From an uncultured Pelagibacteraceae bacterium (GTDB lineage: Bacteria; Pseudomonadota; Alphaproteobacteria; Pelagibacterales; Pelagibacteraceae): DNA of 64,000 bases. The translations under genes were made by a program, and so were the position numbers. The notes beneath the pieces were generated by a model, which was not told where the DNA came from, made no database searches, and saw only the letters and a program-made list of their open reading frames with translations. This document shows positions 9,065 to 17,673 of the stretch, one piece after another; the first letter of the stretch is position 1, and each line of letters begins with the position of its first letter. The stretch lies in contig CACHPJ010000001.1 in NCBI GenBank assembly GCA_902581775.1, forward strand, positions 26,715 through 90,714, read 5' to 3'.

Positions 9065-9619
9065 ATGAAAATAAAAGATAAAATAAGAAAAAACTATTCT
9101 TCATTAAGAAAAAAAAAATATTATGAAATTGCAGATAATTTTTATTTACCACTAATATCCTTAATAAAAAAATTTTCCATAAAAAACATAAAACTTGCTT
9201 TGTATTATCCATCGAATTACGAAGTAAATACTATTCCATTATTTAAAATTCTTAAAAAGAAAAAAATTAAATTTTCATTACCAACAATTATTTCAACTAA
9301 CAACAAAATGAAATTTATCCAATGGAACTATTTAGATCCCTTAAAAGTGAATAGATTCGGAATGCTAGAACCTAATATTTCATCTAAAACTATTAAACCT
9401 AATATTTTTTTAATTCCTTTGCTAGCATATGATAATCAAAAAAATAGACTGGGTTACGGAAAAGGTTTTTATGATAATTTTTTAAACAAATATTTAAAAA
9501 AAGATAAAAAGTTAATTACAATTGGTGTTGCTTTTTCATTTCAAAAATACAATAAACTTCCTGTATCCAAGAACGATGTAAAATTAAATTACATTTTGAC
9601 TGAAAAAGGAATGGTATAG
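9065..9619 (+). CDS. fthC: 5-formyltetrahydrofolate cyclo-ligase
   Basis: A 184-residue MTHFS family enzyme that converts 5-formyl-THF to methenyl-THF using ATP. The diagnostic nucleotide/folate motif RLGYGKGFYDNFL lies at 128-140, preceded by IFLIPLLAYD. It starts immediately after the zapA stop and ends immediately before the next gene, so the three are probably co-translated. The lysine-rich N-terminus is typical of this A+T-rich genome. Confidence 0.92.
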   Translation: MKIKDKIRKNYSSLRKKKYYEIADNFYLPLISLIKKFSIKNIKLALYYPSNYEVNTIPLFKILKKKKIKFSLPTIISTNNKMKFIQWNYLDPLKVNRFGMLEPNISSKTIKPNIFLIPLLAYDNQKNRLGYGKGFYDNFLNKYLKKDKKLITIGVAFSFQKYNKLPVSKNDVKLNYILTEKGMV

Positions 9620-10426
9620 ATGAAACTTTTAATTCTTGGTGATATTGTGGGCTCATCTGGTAGAAAAGTTCTTAAAGAAAATTTGAAAAAAATTATTGAT
9701 GAAAAAAATATAGATTTTACTATTGTTAATGGAGAAAACTCTGCTGATGATGGACGAGGCATAACTAATTTAATTGCTCAAGAATTTTTTGAGATTGGAG
9801 TGGATGTCATTACATCTGGAAATCATATTTATGATAAAAAAGAAACCACAGATTTTATTGAAAAAGAAATTAGGCTTCTAAGGCCGAATAATTTTATTGA
9901 AGGGTCACCAGGCAAAGGTTATGGAGTCTTTCAAAGTAAAAATAAAAGATTTAAAATAGGAGTAATAAATTTAATGGGTAATGTTTTTATGAAAAAGACC
10001 GAAGATTTATTTGATGCAGCAAAAAAATTACAAGAAAAAATAAAATTGAAAGAAAATGTAGATTTTATTGTGGTAGATTTACATGGAGAAATTACTAGTG
10101 AAAAAAATGCAATGGCACATTATTTTGATGGTAAAGCAACCGCAGTTGTAGGTACACATACACATATTCCAACTGCTGATACTAGAGTTTTAGAAAAAGG
10201 CACAGCTTTTCAAACTGATATTGGTATGTGTGGAGATTATAACTCAGTTATAGGAATGGATAAAAAAAATTCAATTTTAAAATTTTTAAAAGATAAGAAT
10301 GCAAAAGCTCATTTCCCTTCAGAGGGACAAGCAAGTCTCTCAGGTATAATCGTTGAAGGCGACAATGTAACTGGATTAGCAAAATCAGTTAAAAGATTTT
10401 TATTCGGTGGAGAATTAAAATATTAG
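9620..10426 (+). CDS. YmdB-like metallophosphoesterase
   Basis: A 268-residue calcineurin-like phosphoesterase of the family that includes Bacillus subtilis YmdB (TIGR00282). Metal ligands are visible in LGDIVG (6-11), NGENSADDGRG, SGNHIYDK, DLHGE and VVGTHTHIPTAD. The YmdB family hydrolyses 2',3'-cyclic nucleotides in vitro. The gene begins at the base after the folate gene stop; the physiological substrate in SAR11 is unknown. Confidence 0.9.
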   Translation: MKLLILGDIVGSSGRKVLKENLKKIIDEKNIDFTIVNGENSADDGRGITNLIAQEFFEIGVDVITSGNHIYDKKETTDFIEKEIRLLRPNNFIEGSPGKGYGVFQSKNKRFKIGVINLMGNVFMKKTEDLFDAAKKLQEKIKLKENVDFIVVDLHGEITSEKNAMAHYFDGKATAVVGTHTHIPTADTRVLEKGTAFQTDIGMCGDYNSVIGMDKKNSILKFLKDKNAKAHFPSEGQASLSGIIVEGDNVTGLAKSVKRFLFGGELKY

Positions 10427-10430
10427 ATTT

Positions 10431-11153
10431 ATGGCTGGACATTCTCACTGGGCAGGCATAAAGCATAAAAAGGGTCGTCAGGATAAAGAACGTTCTAAAA
10501 TTTTTTCAAAACTTTCAAGGGAAATAACTGTTGCTGCAAAACTTGGAGCCAAAGATCCGGAAACTAATCCAAGGTTGCGAACCGCGATTCAAGCAGCGAA
10601 ACAATCAAACATGCCAAAAGATAATATAGAAAGAGCAATAAACAAGTCTTCAAACAATCAGTCAGAAAATTATCAAAGTTTAAGGTACGAGGGTTTTGGG
10701 CCTTTTAACGTTGCATTTATAATTGAAGCTTTGACAGATAATAAAAATAGAACAGCTTCAAAATTAAGAACAATTTTTCAAAAAAACAATGGAAGACTTG
10801 GAGAAAATGGCTCAACCGCCCATCTTTTTTTTTCTTGTGGGGTAATTTTAATAAATAGAAAAGATCTTTTAGAAGAGGAAATATTTGATATTGCAATTAA
10901 TTCCGGAGCAAAAGATTGCAATACTTATGATAAATTTTATGAAATTATATGTAAAAAAGACGACTTTTATAAAGTAAAAACTTTAATAGAAAAAAAAATA
11001 GAAAATATTATTTATACAGGTATTGAATGGAGAGCTAATAATTATTTGAATTTTTCTAGAGAAAAAATAGACATAATTAAAAAAATTTTTAATTCTCTTG
11101 AGGATGAAGATGACGTACAAAAAGTATTTTTAAATTGTAAAATAGATTTATGA
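10431..11153 (+). CDS. yebC: YebC/PmpR (TACO1) family protein
   Basis: A 240-residue protein with the invariant N-terminus MAGHSHWAGIKHKKGRQDK and the three-domain YebC fold (KDNIERAI, YEGFGPFNVAFIIEALTDN, NRTASKLR). YebC proteins regulate transcription or help ribosomes through proline-rich stretches. In many bacteria yebC precedes ruvC, as it does here, and the next ATG overlaps its stop by four bases. Confidence 0.96.
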   Translation: MAGHSHWAGIKHKKGRQDKERSKIFSKLSREITVAAKLGAKDPETNPRLRTAIQAAKQSNMPKDNIERAINKSSNNQSENYQSLRYEGFGPFNVAFIIEALTDNKNRTASKLRTIFQKNNGRLGENGSTAHLFFSCGVILINRKDLLEEEIFDIAINSGAKDCNTYDKFYEIICKKDDFYKVKTLIEKKIENIIYTGIEWRANNYLNFSREKIDIIKKIFNSLEDEDDVQKVFLNCKIDL

Positions 11154-11644
11154 TTATAATTGGTATAGATCCTGGTTTAAATGGAGCAATCGCTGTTCTT
11201 GAGAATAATAAAGTTTTAGATATCTTTGATGTCCCTGTTATGCCTGAGGGAAAAAAAAATAAAAGACAACTAAACAGCGCTCAACTTGCAAAGCTTTTAA
11301 AAGATATTATCCATGAAAATGATGATGTTATGGTTGTAGTAGAAAATGTTAGCGCAATGCCAGGTCAGGGAGTTACAAGCATGTTTAATTTTGGTCAAAC
11401 GTTTGGTGCTATAAAGGGGATTTGTGCCGCCATGAGTCTACCAATTTTCTTTGTTCGGCCAGCTAAATGGAAGAAACATTTTGACTTAATAAACTCCTCT
11501 AAAGACGCAAGCCGAACAAAGGCTATTGAAATGTATCCATTAATTTCAGATAAATTATCAAAAAAAAAAGATGTAAATAAGTCTGATGCTATTCTAATAG
11601 CTAGATTTTACAGTGAAACAAGGCTTAATGAGGACCACAAATAA
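11150..11644 (+). CDS. divergent RuvC-like Holliday junction nuclease
   Basis: A 164-residue RNase H-fold nuclease. GIDPGL (5-10, with D7), VVVENV (62-67, with E65) and NKSDAILIARF (143-153, with D146) match the acidic residues of RuvC. The middle segment (MPGQGVTSMFNFGQTFGAIKG, in two parts around 70-90, then VRPAKWKK) resembles phage and plasmid RuvC-like proteins more than classical RuvC. It occupies the ruvC position after yebC, but ruvA and ruvB, usually next, are absent and tolQ follows. It probably resolves branched DNA; orthology to RuvC is uncertain. Confidence 0.8.
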   Translation: MIIIGIDPGLNGAIAVLENNKVLDIFDVPVMPEGKKNKRQLNSAQLAKLLKDIIHENDDVMVVVENVSAMPGQGVTSMFNFGQTFGAIKGICAAMSLPIFFVRPAKWKKHFDLINSSKDASRTKAIEMYPLISDKLSKKKDVNKSDAILIARFYSETRLNEDHK

Positions 11645-11710
11645 GTTTATCTTTAAAAAGTTTTTTTAATGGTCTAATTCATGACACAATCTAAAAGTAA
11701 TTAATCATTA

Positions 11711-12391
11711 ATGGAAACTGATATAGCTACACAAGTTGTTGGTTTAGGAGGAGCGAATGATTTCACCTTATGGAATTTGTTTGTTAGAGCTGATATTGTT
11801 GTGAAATCAGTTATAATATTATTAATAGCTGCTTCTATTTGGTCTTGGGCAATAATATTCGATAAGTACAAGATGTTTAAAAGAATTAATACTTCAACAC
11901 TTGAATTCGAAAATAAATTTTGGAAAGCTAAGTCCGCTCAAAGTTTTAGTGATAGTTTGCCTCTTAAATCAATAGACCCGGTTACGAATATTTTTAAATC
12001 TGCAATGAGTGAAGTAATGAAAACTAGATCTAAGTCTTCAGCAATTCAAGCAGCAAGAGTTGAAAGAGTTTTAGAAATAAATACAGAAAAACAAATTACA
12101 AATATTGAAAAAAATTTTACTTTTTTAGCAACTGTAGGTGCAACAGCTCCATTTATTGGATTATTTGGTACAGTATGGGGGATAATGAATTCTTTTCAGT
12201 CAATAGCAATTTCAAGGAATACTAGTCTTGCAATTGTTGCACCCGGTATAGCAGAAGCATTATTTGCGACTGCCTTAGGATTACTTGCTGCTATTCCAGC
12301 AGTAGTGGCTTATAATAAATTTAATAGTGATAGCAAAAGGTACAGTGCAAGAATAGAAAATTTTTGCAAGAGGTTTCTCTCAATAATCTAA
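11711..12391 (+). CDS. tolQ: TolQ, inner-membrane motor subunit of the Tol-Pal system
   Basis: A 226-residue MotA/TolQ/ExbB proton-channel protein. Three hydrophobic segments are visible: around 30-52 (VVKSVIILLIAASIWSWAII), 137-160 (FLATVGATAPFIGLFGTVWG) and 172-200 (AIVAPGIAEALFATALGLLA). With TolR it uses the proton gradient to drive TolA during outer-membrane constriction. It is the first gene of the complete tolQRAB-pal-cpoB cluster, and the 66-base gap upstream may carry a promoter. Confidence 0.96.
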   Translation: METDIATQVVGLGGANDFTLWNLFVRADIVVKSVIILLIAASIWSWAIIFDKYKMFKRINTSTLEFENKFWKAKSAQSFSDSLPLKSIDPVTNIFKSAMSEVMKTRSKSSAIQAARVERVLEINTEKQITNIEKNFTFLATVGATAPFIGLFGTVWGIMNSFQSIAISRNTSLAIVAPGIAEALFATALGLLAAIPAVVAYNKFNSDSKRYSARIENFCKRFLSII

Positions 12392-12394
12392 GAT

Positions 12395-12808
12395 ATGGCT
12401 TTTAAACTTAATCGCTCAAAAAATGATCCAATGAGTGAAATAAATGTGACTCCATTTGTTGATGTAATGTTGGTACTATTAATTATATTTATGGTAACCG
12501 CTCCTCTTTTAACTGTTGGGGTTCAAGTAGATTTACCTGAGTCAGCCGCAGACTCTTTACCTGACGATCAAGAACCTCTTACAATTACAATTAATTCTAA
12601 GGGAGAGGTATTTATTCAGGAGCATCAAGTAACTTTTAAAAAAATCGTACCTAAGCTGCTAGCGATAGCAAAGAATAGAACGGATACTAGAATTTATGTT
12701 AGAGGCGATAAAACAATTAATTACGGGAGAGTATTGGAAGTAATGGGAACATTGTCTGGAGCAGGATTTTCAAAAGTCGCTTTAATATCAGAGCCATATA
12801 AACAATAA
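12395..12808 (+). CDS. tolR: TolR, inner-membrane Tol-Pal subunit
   Basis: A 137-residue ExbD/TolR protein: a short cytoplasmic N-terminus (MSEINVTPFVD), one membrane helix with the proton-translocating aspartate D23 (residues about 20-40), and a periplasmic domain. It starts three bases after tolQ and works in a TolQ5R2-type complex. Confidence 0.96.
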   Translation: MAFKLNRSKNDPMSEINVTPFVDVMLVLLIIFMVTAPLLTVGVQVDLPESAADSLPDDQEPLTITINSKGEVFIQEHQVTFKKIVPKLLAIAKNRTDTRIYVRGDKTINYGRVLEVMGTLSGAGFSKVALISEPYKQ

Positions 12809-12818
12809 CAAATGAATT

Positions 12819-13625
12819 ATGACAAAAGGTTTTATATTTTCTGTTTCTTTTCATTTGATAATGATTTTATTAACAGCCTTAACACTGCCTTTTATGATTA
12901 GAGAACCAATAGATTTACCACCGATAGTATCTGTCGAATTAATACAAATTTCAGACAAGACTAATATACCCTATGCGCCAAAAGCAAGAAAAGTAATAGA
13001 AAAAGTTAAAGAAGAAGAAAAAAGAATAGTTTCAGAGCAGGCTCCTCCTGCAGCAAAAGCGAAAGAAAAACCAGATAGAATCCCATTACCGAATGATTTA
13101 AAAGAAGAAAAAAAAATAGTAAAAAAAAAACAAAATCCTGAGGAAATTAAACCTGAAATAAGACAATCCTCTGAATTTGAAAAAAAAGAAATAATTGACA
13201 CCAATGAAATAGCTGCACTTATTGATAAAGCCAAAGAAATTCAGGCAAAAACTGAAAGAGAAGAAAAAAAATTAACACAAAGCTCTGTTAAAAATTCTTT
13301 TGCTTCCGGTCTGTCTTTATCAGAGGAAGATGCGCTTAGAGCTCAGATATTTGGATGCTGGAGTGTACCTTTAGGTCTTCCATTCGATGAAGATCTACTG
13401 GTAAGAATAAAATTACAATTAAAAAAAGATGGAACAATATTAAAATCTGAAGTTTTAGATCATGAAAGAATGAATAGACCCGGCCAAAAATTTTATAAAA
13501 TATTAGCTGAAAGTGCTTTAAGAGCTGTTAGAATATGTCAACCTTTAAAAGTTCCTCCAACAGGTTATGACAAATGGAAAAATATTCAGCTTAATTTCGA
13601 TCCAACAGAAATGTTAAAAGGTTAA
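12819..13625 (+). CDS. tolA: TolA-like periplasm-spanning protein
   Basis: A 268-residue protein with one N-terminal membrane helix (about 4-27), a Lys/Glu/Pro-rich extended middle (60-160) and a C-terminal globular domain. The C-terminal domain begins near the FGCWSVP segment and ends in a TonB/TolA-like fold containing a conserved Cys pair (GCWSVP and RICQPL). It would link the TolQR motor to Pal and TolB. Position between tolR and tolB makes the call secure despite low-complexity sequence. Confidence 0.93.
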   Translation: MTKGFIFSVSFHLIMILLTALTLPFMIREPIDLPPIVSVELIQISDKTNIPYAPKARKVIEKVKEEEKRIVSEQAPPAAKAKEKPDRIPLPNDLKEEKKIVKKKQNPEEIKPEIRQSSEFEKKEIIDTNEIAALIDKAKEIQAKTEREEKKLTQSSVKNSFASGLSLSEEDALRAQIFGCWSVPLGLPFDEDLLVRIKLQLKKDGTILKSEVLDHERMNRPGQKFYKILAESALRAVRICQPLKVPPTGYDKWKNIQLNFDPTEMLKG

Positions 13626-13627
13626 AA

Positions 13628-14968
13628 ATGAAAAAAATTATTATTGCTACTCCTATACTTTTATTTTTAAGCATAAACATATGTAATGCACTTATTAAAG
13701 TTGACATAACAAGAGGAAATTTAGATCCGTTACCAATAGCAGTTTCCCCACTACATGTAGATCCATCTTCTACCGATCATAAAGATGTAAAAATCAAACA
13801 ATTAGGTGAGGATATTTCAAAAATAATAGAAAAAAACTTTAAGTCTACTGGATTATTTAATCCTTTGAAGAAAGATGCTTTTGTTCAAAAACCAGATATA
13901 GCACATTTAAAACCAAGATTTGAGGACTGGAGGTTAATTAAAGCTCAAGCTTTGATAACTGGAAAGATCCTTGTGCAAAATGATAAATTAAAAGTGGAAT
14001 TTAGGCTTTGGGACCTTGCAGCTTCAAAAGAAATGAGAGCTCTAGCTTTTACTACAACACCCTCTAACTGGAGAAGAGTTGCTCATATTATTTCAGATAA
14101 AATATACGAAAGATTAACAGGCGAGGAAGGTTACTTCGATACTCGAATTATTTATGTTGCTGAAAGTGGCCCAAAAGACAAAAGAAAAAAACAGTTGGCA
14201 ATAATGGACCAAGACGGAGCAAACACTAAGTATTTAACTTTAGGAAATGAATTGGTTTTAACCCCAAGATTTAATCCTGCAAATCAGTTAGTAACTTATC
14301 TGTCTTATTTTAGAAATCTTCCAAGAGTTTACTTATTAGATATTGAAACTGGAATACAAGAAGTTGTTGGTAATTTTCCTGGTATGACTTTTGCCCCAAG
14401 GTTTTCTCCAGATGGAAAAAAAATAATAATGAGTTTTGCAAAAGATGGGAACTCAGATATTTACACTATGGATTTAGAAAATCGCGTAGTAGAGAGAATT
14501 ACAGATCACTCATCAATTGATACCTCTCCTTCTTACTCGCCAGACGGAAAATATATATGTTTTAATTCTGACCGTAGTGGACTTCAGCAAATTTATGTTA
14601 TGAAAAGTGATGGTACAAATGTTAAAAGAATTACATTTGGTGATGGATTATATGGAACACCAGTTTGGTCACCTAGAGGCGATTTAATCGCTTTTACTAA
14701 AGTAAGAAAAGGAAAATTTTATATTGGTGTAATGCGTACTGATGGAACGGGTGAAAGATTATTAACTGAAAATTTTTATCAAGAAGCCCCGTCTTGGTCT
14801 CCAAACGGTCGGGTTCTTGTTTTTTATAGAGAAACTAAATCAGGTTCTCAAGGAGAGGGATTTTCAGCTAAATTGTGGTCTATTGATATTACAGGCTATA
14901 ATGAGAGAAAAATTAAGACTGAGACAGATGCCTCAGACCCATCTTGGTCTTCTATTCTGTCAAAGTAA
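13628..14968 (+). CDS. tolB: TolB, periplasmic beta-propeller
   Basis: A 446-residue exported protein. The signal peptide is about residues 1-21 ([20 protein letters not shown]). An N-terminal alpha/beta domain follows, then a six-bladed propeller with repeated [24 protein letters not shown] and WSPNGRVL motifs. TolB binds Pal and TolA. It starts two bases after tolA. Confidence 0.97.
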   Translation: MKKIIIATPILLFLSINICNALIKVDITRGNLDPLPIAVSPLHVDPSSTDHKDVKIKQLGEDISKIIEKNFKSTGLFNPLKKDAFVQKPDIAHLKPRFEDWRLIKAQALITGKILVQNDKLKVEFRLWDLAASKEMRALAFTTTPSNWRRVAHIISDKIYERLTGEEGYFDTRIIYVAESGPKDKRKKQLAIMDQDGANTKYLTLGNELVLTPRFNPANQLVTYLSYFRNLPRVYLLDIETGIQEVVGNFPGMTFAPRFSPDGKKIIMSFAKDGNSDIYTMDLENRVVERITDHSSIDTSPSYSPDGKYICFNSDRSGLQQIYVMKSDGTNVKRITFGDGLYGTPVWSPRGDLIAFTKVRKGKFYIGVMRTDGTGERLLTENFYQEAPSWSPNGRVLVFYRETKSGSQGEGFSAKLWSIDITGYNERKIKTETDASDPSWSSILSK

Positions 14969-15013
14969 GGAAAGTGAGGTATTTATTGTGAAATTTTAAC
15001 TTGAATAATCTTA

Positions 15014-15019
15014 TATAAT
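15014..15019 (+). promoter_or_regulatory. possible -10 element upstream of pal
   Basis: A perfect TATAAT lies 36 bases before the pal start in the 80-base tolB-pal gap. No clear -35 stands at normal distance (the nearest TTGTGA is 22 bases upstream), so this is a weak promoter candidate. Confidence 0.3.
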
Positions 15020-15054
15020 TTGAAATATTCTAACCATTAACCATAAGGATGTAT

Positions 15055-15528
15055 ATGAAATTTATCACAAAAATAAAAAACATATTATTAGTCATATTTG
15101 CTACTTTAGCACTTTCCGCTTGTGCTACTCAAAAAAAGGCTGGTATGGATGGAGACGTTTATACTGGAAAAGAAACTGTTGAGTATTTAGCAAGTGGAGT
15201 TCCAGATAGAGTTTTTTTCGCAACAAACAAGTCTTCTCTAACTACTGCTGCTAGAGAAACTTTAAGAAAACAATCTACATATTTAAGAAAGAATCCTAAG
15301 CTCAACATTACAATTGAAGGTCATGCAGATGAAAGAGGTACTAGAGAGTACAACTTAGCTTTAGGGGAAAGAAGAGCTAACGCTGCAAAAGATTATATGA
15401 TGACTTATGGAGTCTCTGGTAAAAGAATTAGCGTCATTAGTTATGGAAAAGAAAAGCCTGTAAATACGGCTTCAACTCCATTAGCGTGGTCGCAAAATAG
15501 ACGATCAGTAACTGTAAAAGTTAAATAA
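15055..15528 (+). CDS. pal: peptidoglycan-associated lipoprotein Pal
   Basis: A 157-residue outer-membrane lipoprotein. The signal peptide ends in the lipobox LSAC, so the mature protein starts at that cysteine (residue 23 from the preferred start). The OmpA-like peptidoglycan-binding domain follows, with NITIEGHADERGTREYNLALG and RRANAAKDYM. Two in-frame ATGs occur at 15049 and 15055; AAGGA is five bases before the second, so 15055 is chosen. Confidence 0.95.
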   Translation: MKFITKIKNILLVIFATLALSACATQKKAGMDGDVYTGKETVEYLASGVPDRVFFATNKSSLTTAARETLRKQSTYLRKNPKLNITIEGHADERGTREYNLALGERRANAAKDYMMTYGVSGKRISVISYGKEKPVNTASTPLAWSQNRRSVTVKVK

Positions 15529-15550
15529 AGCTTAGATTAAAGAATTTTAA

Positions 15551-15590
15551 AGACCCCTGTTAACGAGTTAAACACAGGGGTCTTTTTTTT
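15551..15590 (+). terminator. rho-independent terminator after pal
   Basis: A ten-base perfect stem, AGACCCCTGT (15551-15560) with ACAGGGGTCT (15574-15583), is followed by a run of T to 15590. It is unusually G+C-rich for this window. It should end the tolQRAB-pal transcript before cpoB, or attenuate read-through into it. Confidence 0.93.
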
Positions 15591-15617
15591 GCCATGATAT
15601 AGAATTAAAAATTTAAT

Positions 15618-16592
15618 ATGCACAATCGTAATTTTTTAAAAATTATTACTTTTATTTTTTTTCTTACTATAAGCTTTAATTTTTTATTAAAAGCTGAAGA
15701 GGATAAAATTGATGCGATTGCTGATCAAATAAATATTATATCAAAAGATTTAAAAACGCTTGAAAAAGCCGTTTATAAAAAATCTGATATAACTGTGTCA
15801 AATTCTTCAAACAACTTGAACGAAGATGTTTTAACAAAACATTTATTAAAATTAAATGAAATTGAGGATCAATTTAGAGAATTAACTAACCGCTTTGAAG
15901 AAATAAATTTTAAATTAGATAAACTTTCTAATAGAGTTACAAAAATTCAGTCTGATACTCAACTTAGATTTACTGACTTAGAAGATCTAAATTCTTCAAA
16001 TATTTCAAAAATTAATAAAAAAAATAATTCCAAAAAAAAATCTACAAAATTACCAGGGAGTGACAAACCTCAGGATTTTGGAGCTGCACCTGCTTACTCA
16101 ACAGCAAGTCTTCCAGAAAAACAAGAAACACAATCAATAGATTCAGCTGGAACAGTTATAACTGAACAAGCAGAAAAAGTAGAATCTCTTTTACCGGAAA
16201 AGCCACCAGCTAAACAATATGAATTTGCTGTAAGTTTTATGAAAATAGGAGATTATGAAACCGCAGAATTTGCTTTAAAAGAATTCATTGAAAAAAATAA
16301 AGATCATGATCTAGCTGGTAATGCTCAATATTGGTATGGAGAAACTTTTAGAATTAGACAACTTTACTCTGATGCCGCAACAGCGTATCTTGACGGATAC
16401 CAAAATTACCCGAAAAGCAAAAAGGCTCCTGACAATCTCCTTAAACTTGGAATTACTTTGGTTCAATTAGGGGAAAAAGATCAAGGTTGTTCAATGATTT
16501 TAGGAGTAAAAAAACAATATCCAAAAGCTAACAAGTCTGTGTTACAAAAAGCACAATATGAAGAGAAAAAATTCAAGTGTGCAAAATCATAA
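15618..16592 (+). CDS. cpoB: CpoB/YbgF, Tol-Pal coordinator with TPR repeats
   Basis: A 324-residue periplasmic protein. The N-terminal signal peptide spans about 1-26 (HNRNFLKIITFIFFLTISF then a LLKAEE cleavage area). A coiled coil covers about 30-120, a low-complexity linker 130-200, and a TPR domain 205-320 (QYEFAVSFMKIGDYETAEFA, then AQYWYGETFR). CpoB coordinates outer-membrane constriction with peptidoglycan synthesis. It follows the pal terminator and overlaps tilS by 35 bases. Confidence 0.92.
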   Translation: MHNRNFLKIITFIFFLTISFNFLLKAEEDKIDAIADQINIISKDLKTLEKAVYKKSDITVSNSSNNLNEDVLTKHLLKLNEIEDQFRELTNRFEEINFKLDKLSNRVTKIQSDTQLRFTDLEDLNSSNISKINKKNNSKKKSTKLPGSDKPQDFGAAPAYSTASLPEKQETQSIDSAGTVITEQAEKVESLLPEKPPAKQYEFAVSFMKIGDYETAEFALKEFIEKNKDHDLAGNAQYWYGETFRIRQLYSDAATAYLDGYQNYPKSKKAPDNLLKLGITLVQLGEKDQGCSMILGVKKQYPKANKSVLQKAQYEEKKFKCAKS

Positions 16593-17580
16593 AAACTTTT
16601 ATTTAAGTAAAAAATTTCAAAAAAGCTATATAGTTTTTAAAAAAATTGTTCAAAAATATATTAAAAAAAAAAATATTTTAGCTGCTATTTCAGGCGGACC
16701 AGACAGTTTAGCTTTAGCTACACTCTGTAACTTTTATGGTAAAGAAAATAAAAATAAAATATTTTACGTTTTAATTAATCATAATTTAAGAAAAAATTCC
16801 TCAAAAGAGGCAAAAATTGTAAAAAAAATATTTTTAAAAGAAAAAATTAAACTTCAAGTTATAAATAATAAAAAAAAAATTTCTAAAGACATCCAAAATC
16901 AAGCAAGAATAGTAAGATACGATCTATTAAGTACTTTTTGTAAAAAAAACAATGTAAAATTTATTTTGACAGGTCATCATAGCGATGATCAAATTGAGAC
17001 TTTTTTAATTAGACTTTCAAGAGGAAGTGGAATCGATGGTTTATCATCTATGAAATTAGTTACAAAATTAAATAAAAACATTAAGCTATTAAGGCCATTA
17101 CTCAGTTTTAGAAAACAAGATTTAGTTGAAATAACTAAAAAAACTTTTGGAAAAAGTTTAAAAGATCCTAGCAATAAAGATAAAAAATTTCTTAGAACAA
17201 AAATTAGAAATCTTGCTAAAAATTTTGAGAAAAATGGTATACATCATGACCAAATAATTCGCTCAATTAAAAACCTGGCCTCCACAAAGGAGACTGTTGA
17301 AAATTATATTCATAAGATAAGTAAAAAATGTCTATTAAAGAAAAAAAATAAATATTTAATAAATACAAATTTACTTTTTTCAGAAACCAATGAAATTCAA
17401 TTAAAAATCTTAAGTAATTCTATCAAGTCTCTTACCAAATCTTACTATCCACCTCGGTCAAAAAAAATTGTGAAAATGATTGAAAGATTTAAAAGAACTT
17501 TAGTAAACAAATCTACTTTAGGAGGTTGTTTGATCACAAAAAGAGGTAAAATGATGATTTTAGAAAGGGAATTAAGGTAA
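16558..17580 (+). CDS. tilS: tRNA(Ile)-lysidine synthase
   Basis: A 340-residue PP-loop ATPase that modifies the CAU anticodon of an isoleucine tRNA to lysidine. The PP-loop SGGPDSLAL is at 45-53, followed by GHHSDDQIETFLIRLSRGSG. It is shorter than the E. coli enzyme (about 430 residues), lacking part of the C-terminal domain. The ATG chosen overlaps cpoB by 35 bases; an in-frame GTG at 16579 would reduce the overlap, and no convincing Shine-Dalgarno decides between them. Confidence 0.93.
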   Translation: MKRKNSSVQNHKNFYLSKKFQKSYIVFKKIVQKYIKKKNILAAISGGPDSLALATLCNFYGKENKNKIFYVLINHNLRKNSSKEAKIVKKIFLKEKIKLQVINNKKKISKDIQNQARIVRYDLLSTFCKKNNVKFILTGHHSDDQIETFLIRLSRGSGIDGLSSMKLVTKLNKNIKLLRPLLSFRKQDLVEITKKTFGKSLKDPSNKDKKFLRTKIRNLAKNFEKNGIHHDQIIRSIKNLASTKETVENYIHKISKKCLLKKKNKYLINTNLLFSETNEIQLKILSNSIKSLTKSYYPPRSKKIVKMIERFKRTLVNKSTLGGCLITKRGKMMILERELR

Positions 17581-17638
17581 AATTGTAAAAAATGATTAAT
17601 TATTATAACAATTTAATTATACTGGGTTATTTTTAACA

Positions 17639-17666
17639 CTTGTTTATATAGCAAAAATACCTAAAT
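17639..17666 (+). promoter_or_regulatory. candidate heat-shock (RpoH-type) promoter for ftsH
   Basis: CTTG at 17639-17642, 17 bases, then CCTAAAT at 17660-17666. This approximates the alphaproteobacterial sigma-32 pattern CTTG-N17/18-CYTATNT, with one mismatch in the core. It would start transcription at or next to the ftsH ATG, giving a leaderless message. rpoH itself lies at 24089. Confidence 0.35.
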
Positions 17667-17673
17667 TTATAAT

